From DASUPK01 sp963763955 (GTDB lineage: Bacteria > Actinomycetota > Thermoleophilia > Solirubrobacterales > 70-9), in contig CAVXQP010000016.1 of assembly GCA_963763955.1 (NCBI GenBank), forward strand, positions 372,001 through 436,000: a stretch of DNA of 64,000 bases, written 5' to 3'. Below the pieces are notes generated by a model. The model was not told where the DNA came from. It searched no databases and saw only the letters and a program-made list of their open reading frames with translations. A program made the translations under genes and the position numbers. Numbering within the stretch: the stretch's first letter is position 1; every line of letters begins with the position of its first letter. Shown in pieces: positions 61,004 to 64,000 of the stretch.

Positions 61004-62119
61004 GACGCGGCCTCCTTGGCTCTCTCATTGACGATCGCGCCGTCCTTGGTGAGCAGGGCGCCGGCGATGATCTCGTCCTCGGTGTCGACCTTCAGGTTGC
61101 CCTCCTCGTCGATCAGCAGCTCGACGAGGTTCTGGAGGTTCTTGGCGTAGAGAGCGGACGCGTTGCCGGCCATCTGGCTCGGCAGGTTCGCCGGGCCGAT
61201 GATCTTGACGCCATCCGCTTCGACCGTCTCCCCCGGCTTCGACCCCTCGACGTTCCCGCCCGTCTCGGCCGCCAGGTCGATGAGGACCGAGCCGGGCGCC
61301 ATGCCCTTCACGGCCTCGGCGGTGATCAGGCGCGGGGCCGGCCGACCCGGGATCTGGGCAGTCGTGATGATCACGTCCTGACGCTTGGCTGCTTCGCCCA
61401 GCTCGCCGCGAAGCTTCTCGTTCTCCTCGTCGGTGAGCGGCCGGGCGTAGCCGCCCTCGCCCTCGGCGTCCTTCACCGCCTCCACCTCGAGGAATCGCCC
61501 GCCGAGCGACTGGACCTGCTCCTTGACCACCGAGCGGACGTCGAAGCCGGTGACGACGCCTGCCGAGGCGCTTGGCGGTGGCGATCGCCTGCAGGCCCGC
61601 GACGCCGGCGCCGAGCACGAGGACCTTGGCGGGTGGGATCGTCCCCGCCGCCGTGGTCATCATCGGGAAGAGCTTGCCGGACTCGCGGGCGGCGATCAGC
61701 ACGGACATGTAGCCGCCAAGGTTCGCCTGCGAGGAGAGCGCGTCCATCGACTGTGCGCGCGTGATCCGCGGGATCGCCTCCATCGCGAGGCTGGTGACCC
61801 CCGCTTCGGCCAGCGACTTCGCCAGGGCGGGATTGGTGAGGGGCTCGAGGAAGCCGATCAGGACCTGGCCCTGCTTCAGGCGTCCAACCTCCTCGTCCGC
61901 CGGCGGCGTCACCTTGAGGACGACGTCCGCGCCCCAGGGGTCGTCTCCGACCTTGGCCCCGGCGTCGGTGTACTCGGAGTCCGGGTGCGAGGCGCCCTCG
62001 CCCGCGCCGGCCTCGACGGCGACCTCGATCTCCTTCGCGGTGAGCGCCTTGACCACGTCCGGGACGAGCGCCACTCGGCGCTCTCCCTCTGCGGTCTCCT
62101 TTGGGACTCCGATCTTCAT
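61000..62119 (-). pseudogene. pntAA: NAD(P) transhydrogenase subunit alpha (dI), frameshifted
   Basis: NAD(H)-binding dI subunit. N-terminal half MKIGVPKETAEGERRVALVPD through GAGVAGLQAIATAKRLG is in one frame; the rest (VVKEQVQSLGGRFLEVE, PGRPAPRLITAEAV, NLPSQMAGNASALYAKNL) is one frame away. An extra T at about 61561 (expected GACGACGCCGCCGAGG-type sequence) explains it. All domains otherwise complete, so a sequence error is likely; if real, the transhydrogenase is inactive. Confidence 0.88.
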
Positions 62120-62131
62120 CCGGACGATTCA

Positions 62132-62166
62132 GTCATCAACGGCGGCCACAAAAACCGCCGCCGAAT
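62132..62166. repeat. CACAAAAACCGC hairpin repeat, second copy
   Basis: CATCAACGGCGGCCACAAAAACCGCCGCCG; matches the second block at 50739-50770. A GGCGG/CCGCC stem around an A-rich loop, just upstream of pntAA on minus and after the NTF2-like gene. Confidence 0.5.
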
Positions 62167-62187
62167 CGGGATCAGGACGGCGGCAAT

Positions 62188-62616
62188 CTAGTCGGTTTTG
62201 CCTCCGGACCACTCCGGCAGCGCGGCGGCCTCGAGGGCCTCCACGGGCGCGACAAAGAGCTGCAGGCGAGTGATCTTGCCGTCCACCACGCGGTACAGGT
62301 AGCCGCTCTCGCCACCGACCGCGGCGCCGCTCGCCCGCCCCTGTGCCGCCATGCTTCGCCACAGGAAGACGACTCCGCCACCGAGATCGCGAGTCTCGGT
62401 GACTCGAAGCGGTAGTCGGGCGCGAACGGCCCGGAACCAGTCGCCGAACCACTCGCCGACGGCGCTCCTCCCCTCATAGGTCCCCGGCGTGATGCCCCAG
62501 CCGTCGCTCACGACCAGCACGACGTCGTCGGCGTAGAGCCCCATGGCCCGCTCGAAGTCGCGCTCGTTGGTCGCGGCGAACTGCTCACCGGAGGACGTCG
62601 ACGTCGGCCTCGACAC
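62188..62616 (-). CDS. SnoaL/NTF2-like protein
   Basis: 142 residues, cone-shaped NTF2 fold: FAATNERDFERAMGLYADDVVLVVSDG, YEGRSAVGEWFGDWF, YLYRVVDGKITRLQLF. Family includes polyketide cyclases and small-molecule isomerases, but also non-enzymatic binders. Ten bases downstream of the LLM oxidoreductase gene and probably co-transcribed. Confidence 0.85.
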   Translation of the reverse strand: MSRPTSTSSGEQFAATNERDFERAMGLYADDVVLVVSDGWGITPGTYEGRSAVGEWFGDWFRAVRARLPLRVTETRDLGGGVVFLWRSMAAQGRASGAAVGGESGYLYRVVDGKITRLQLFVAPVEALEAAALPEWSGGKTD

Positions 62617-62625
62617 GCGGCGAGT

Positions 62626-63702
62626 CTAGGCGGGCGAGCCCGCGCCGACCATGTCGGCGAGCTTCTCGAGGGTGCGCACGTTCTCCTCGTGGTTCCCGTG
62701 CATCGGCGAGACGATCATCCGGTCGACGCCGGCATCCGCAAAGCGCTTGACGCGCTCCGCAACCTCGTCCTCGGTGCCGATCATCGCGGTGGCGTCGACC
62801 AGCTCGTCCGGGATCGCGGCGTACGCCTCCTCACGCTTGCCGTCGAGATAGAGCGATTGGACCTCGTCGGCAACCTCGGCGAAGCCGAAGCGCCGGGTCA
62901 GGTCGGCGTAGAAGTTGGTCTTCTTCGAGCCCATGCCGCCGATGTACAGCAGCAGCCCGGCCTTGACCATGCCGCGGGCGGCGTCGAGGTCACCGTCGAT
63001 CGCCACCTGTACCGAGGGCGAGACCTTGAAGTCCTCGCGCGTGCGGCCGCTCTTCGCCAGGCCGGCCTCGATGTGCTCGCCCCAGACGTCCTCCCACTTG
63101 TCGACGGAGAAGAAGATCGGGATCCAGCCGTCGGCGACCTCGGCGGCCAGCTCGACCGACTTGCGGCCGATCGCCCCCAGGTAGATCGGGATCTCGCTAC
63201 GCAGCGGGTGCATGTTCAGCTTGAGAGCCTTGCCCTGGCCGGTCACTCCTTCGCCCTCGGTGAGCGGCAGCTTGTAGTGCTTGCCTTCGTATTCGAGGCG
63301 GCCGTCGCGCGCGACGACCTGCTTGACGATCTCGACGTACTCCCGGGTCCGGCCCCAGGGCTTCTCGTAAGGAACCCCGTACCAACCTTCGGAGACCTGC
63401 GGGCCGGAGGGACCGAAACCGAAGATGAAGCGGCCTCCGGAGAGCCCGTCGATGGTGACGCCCGCCATCGCGGCTGCTGCGGGCTGACGCGCGGGCACCT
63501 GGAGGATCGCGGCGCCCAGCTGGATCGTCTCGGTCTTCGCCGCCAGATAGGCGAGCACGCTCACCGCATCGGATCCATAGGACTCGGCCGCCCAGACCGA
63601 GTCGAAGCCGGCGCGCTCGGCGGCCAGCGCCATGTCGGTCGCCTCATCGCCCTGCGGGCCGATCCCCCAGTAGCCGAGGTTGAGTCCAAGCTTCAAACCC
63701 AT
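62626..63702 (-). CDS. LLM-class F420-dependent oxidoreductase
   Basis: 358 residues. Luciferase-like TIM barrel with the actinobacterial MSMEG-type features: LGYWGIGPQGDEATDMALAAERAGFDSVW, IQLGAAILQVPARQPAAAAM, GGRFIFGFGPSGPQVSEGWYG, IPIYLGAIGRKSVELAAEVADGW. Likely F420-dependent. Different subfamily from the enzyme at 51350. Confidence 0.9.
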   Translation of the reverse strand: MGLKLGLNLGYWGIGPQGDEATDMALAAERAGFDSVWAAESYGSDAVSVLAYLAAKTETIQLGAAILQVPARQPAAAAMAGVTIDGLSGGRFIFGFGPSGPQVSEGWYGVPYEKPWGRTREYVEIVKQVVARDGRLEYEGKHYKLPLTEGEGVTGQGKALKLNMHPLRSEIPIYLGAIGRKSVELAAEVADGWIPIFFSVDKWEDVWGEHIEAGLAKSGRTREDFKVSPSVQVAIDGDLDAARGMVKAGLLLYIGGMGSKKTNFYADLTRRFGFAEVADEVQSLYLDGKREEAYAAIPDELVDATAMIGTEDEVAERVKRFADAGVDRMIVSPMHGNHEENVRTLEKLADMVGAGSPA

Positions 63703-63723
63703 GTCTCGGCAACCCTAGTGACT

Positions 63724-63745
63724 CTTCACCTTTTCTGGGGTGAAG
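63724..63745. promoter_or_regulatory. Inverted repeat in divergent promoter region
   Basis: CTTCACC (63724-63730) and GGTGAAG (63739-63745), 7-bp arms 8 bp apart, between the LLM gene and the small coiled-coil gene. Possible operator. Confidence 0.3.
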
Positions 63746-63776
63746 GCCGGCCGCCGGGCAGCCGACATTGGCAGAG

Positions 63777-63962
63777 ATGACACCGGAGCAGATGAACCAT
63801 CGGGCGCAGCAGGCGGAGCGGCTCCTGGAGCGATACCGGGAGCTGGAGCGCGAGCGCGAGGCGGGCGGCCTCTACGAGGACGCCCTGGAGGCTCGCCGGC
63901 TGTGTCTCGAGCAGGAGGCGTCGGTCATCTACTGGCGCACTCGGGCCTCCGAGGCGGCGTAG
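63777..63962 (+). CDS. Small coiled-coil protein
   Basis: 61 residues, strongly helical and charged (ERLLERYRELEREREAGG, ALEARRLCLEQEA). No family recognised; ATG at 63777 preferred to a TTG at 63768. The last 38 bases of the window hold nothing I can identify. Confidence 0.55.
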   Translation: MTPEQMNHRAQQAERLLERYRELEREREAGGLYEDALEARRLCLEQEASVIYWRTRASEAA

Positions 63963-64000
63963 CCGCACGCCGGTCCAGCGGCCCTTGGCCGTGGGGATCC

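Noticed and set aside
63963..64000. RNA gene or new CDS at the right edge
   Set aside because: Only 38 bases; nothing can be supported.

Overview
The window is 64 kb of a GC-rich, single-membrane actinobacterial chromosome. It most resembles the class Thermoleophilia (Solirubrobacterales and relatives). That placement is an inference from gene content: MeaB, a split transhydrogenase, ergothioneine genes, F420-type luciferase-like oxidoreductases, a DipZ fusion, a Get3-like ATPase pair, a type IV pilus locus without a secretin, and secreted proteins with lysine/cysteine-rich tails. I see no rRNA, tRNA, insertion sequence, prophage or CRISPR array.

Layout. 1-3.3 kb: acyl-CoA dehydrogenase (cut by the window edge), PRC-barrel protein, meaB, hexapeptide acyltransferase. 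3.4-4.8 kb: secreted protein with a Lys-rich tail. 4.8-8.5 kb (minus strand): methyltransferase, GH57 branching enzyme, GT4 glucosyltransferase and a small membrane protein, the same triad as mycobacterial Rv3030-Rv3032. 8.5-11.6 kb: ABC exporter, methyltransferase, DksA-like protein lacking zinc cysteines. 11.7-17.2 kb: LPG-synthase-like membrane protein, two paralogous esterases, a transporter-like protein and a small membrane protein; the two divergent promoter regions share CTTTAG/CTAAAG motifs. 17.2-24.8 kb: dipZ, a class III cyclase, a Lon-N domain protein, ggt and three secreted proteins. 24.8-31.8 kb: an N-terminally extended ftsZ in one operon with parA, divergent from a two-gene Get3/ArsA-like pair, then a HEPN-like protein of unknown function and an HxlR regulator. 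31.8-46.8 kb: a complete monoderm type IV pilus locus. 46.8-52.3 kb: primary sigma factor, YihY, GlpX and an LLM oxidoreductase. 52.3-58.7 kb: PadR regulator and carotenoid oxygenase, egtD/egtB, an SDR, and a pilin-like/Vps62-like fusion. 58.7-64 kb: LapA-like protein, pntB-pntAB-pntAA, NTF2-like proteins and a second LLM oxidoreductase.

Main discoveries. The major pilin gene pilA is preceded by a well-formed c-di-GMP-I (GEMM) riboswitch, itself preceded by a correctly spaced sigma28-type promoter; the pilus ATPase PilB also appears to carry an MshEN-type N-terminal domain. FtsZ carries an unusual Pro/Glu-rich extension of about 146 residues ahead of its GTPase core. Upstream of rpoD a near-consensus promoter, a leader of about 110 nt and an intrinsic terminator form either a small RNA or an attenuated leader. 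Two dispersed intergenic repeat families are present: one spans convergent gene ends and supplies stop codons, the other sits at gene starts and can supply start codons. Several apparent single-base frameshifts (egtB, the Vps62-like gene, pntAA) cluster between 55.5 and 61.6 kb and may be sequence errors.
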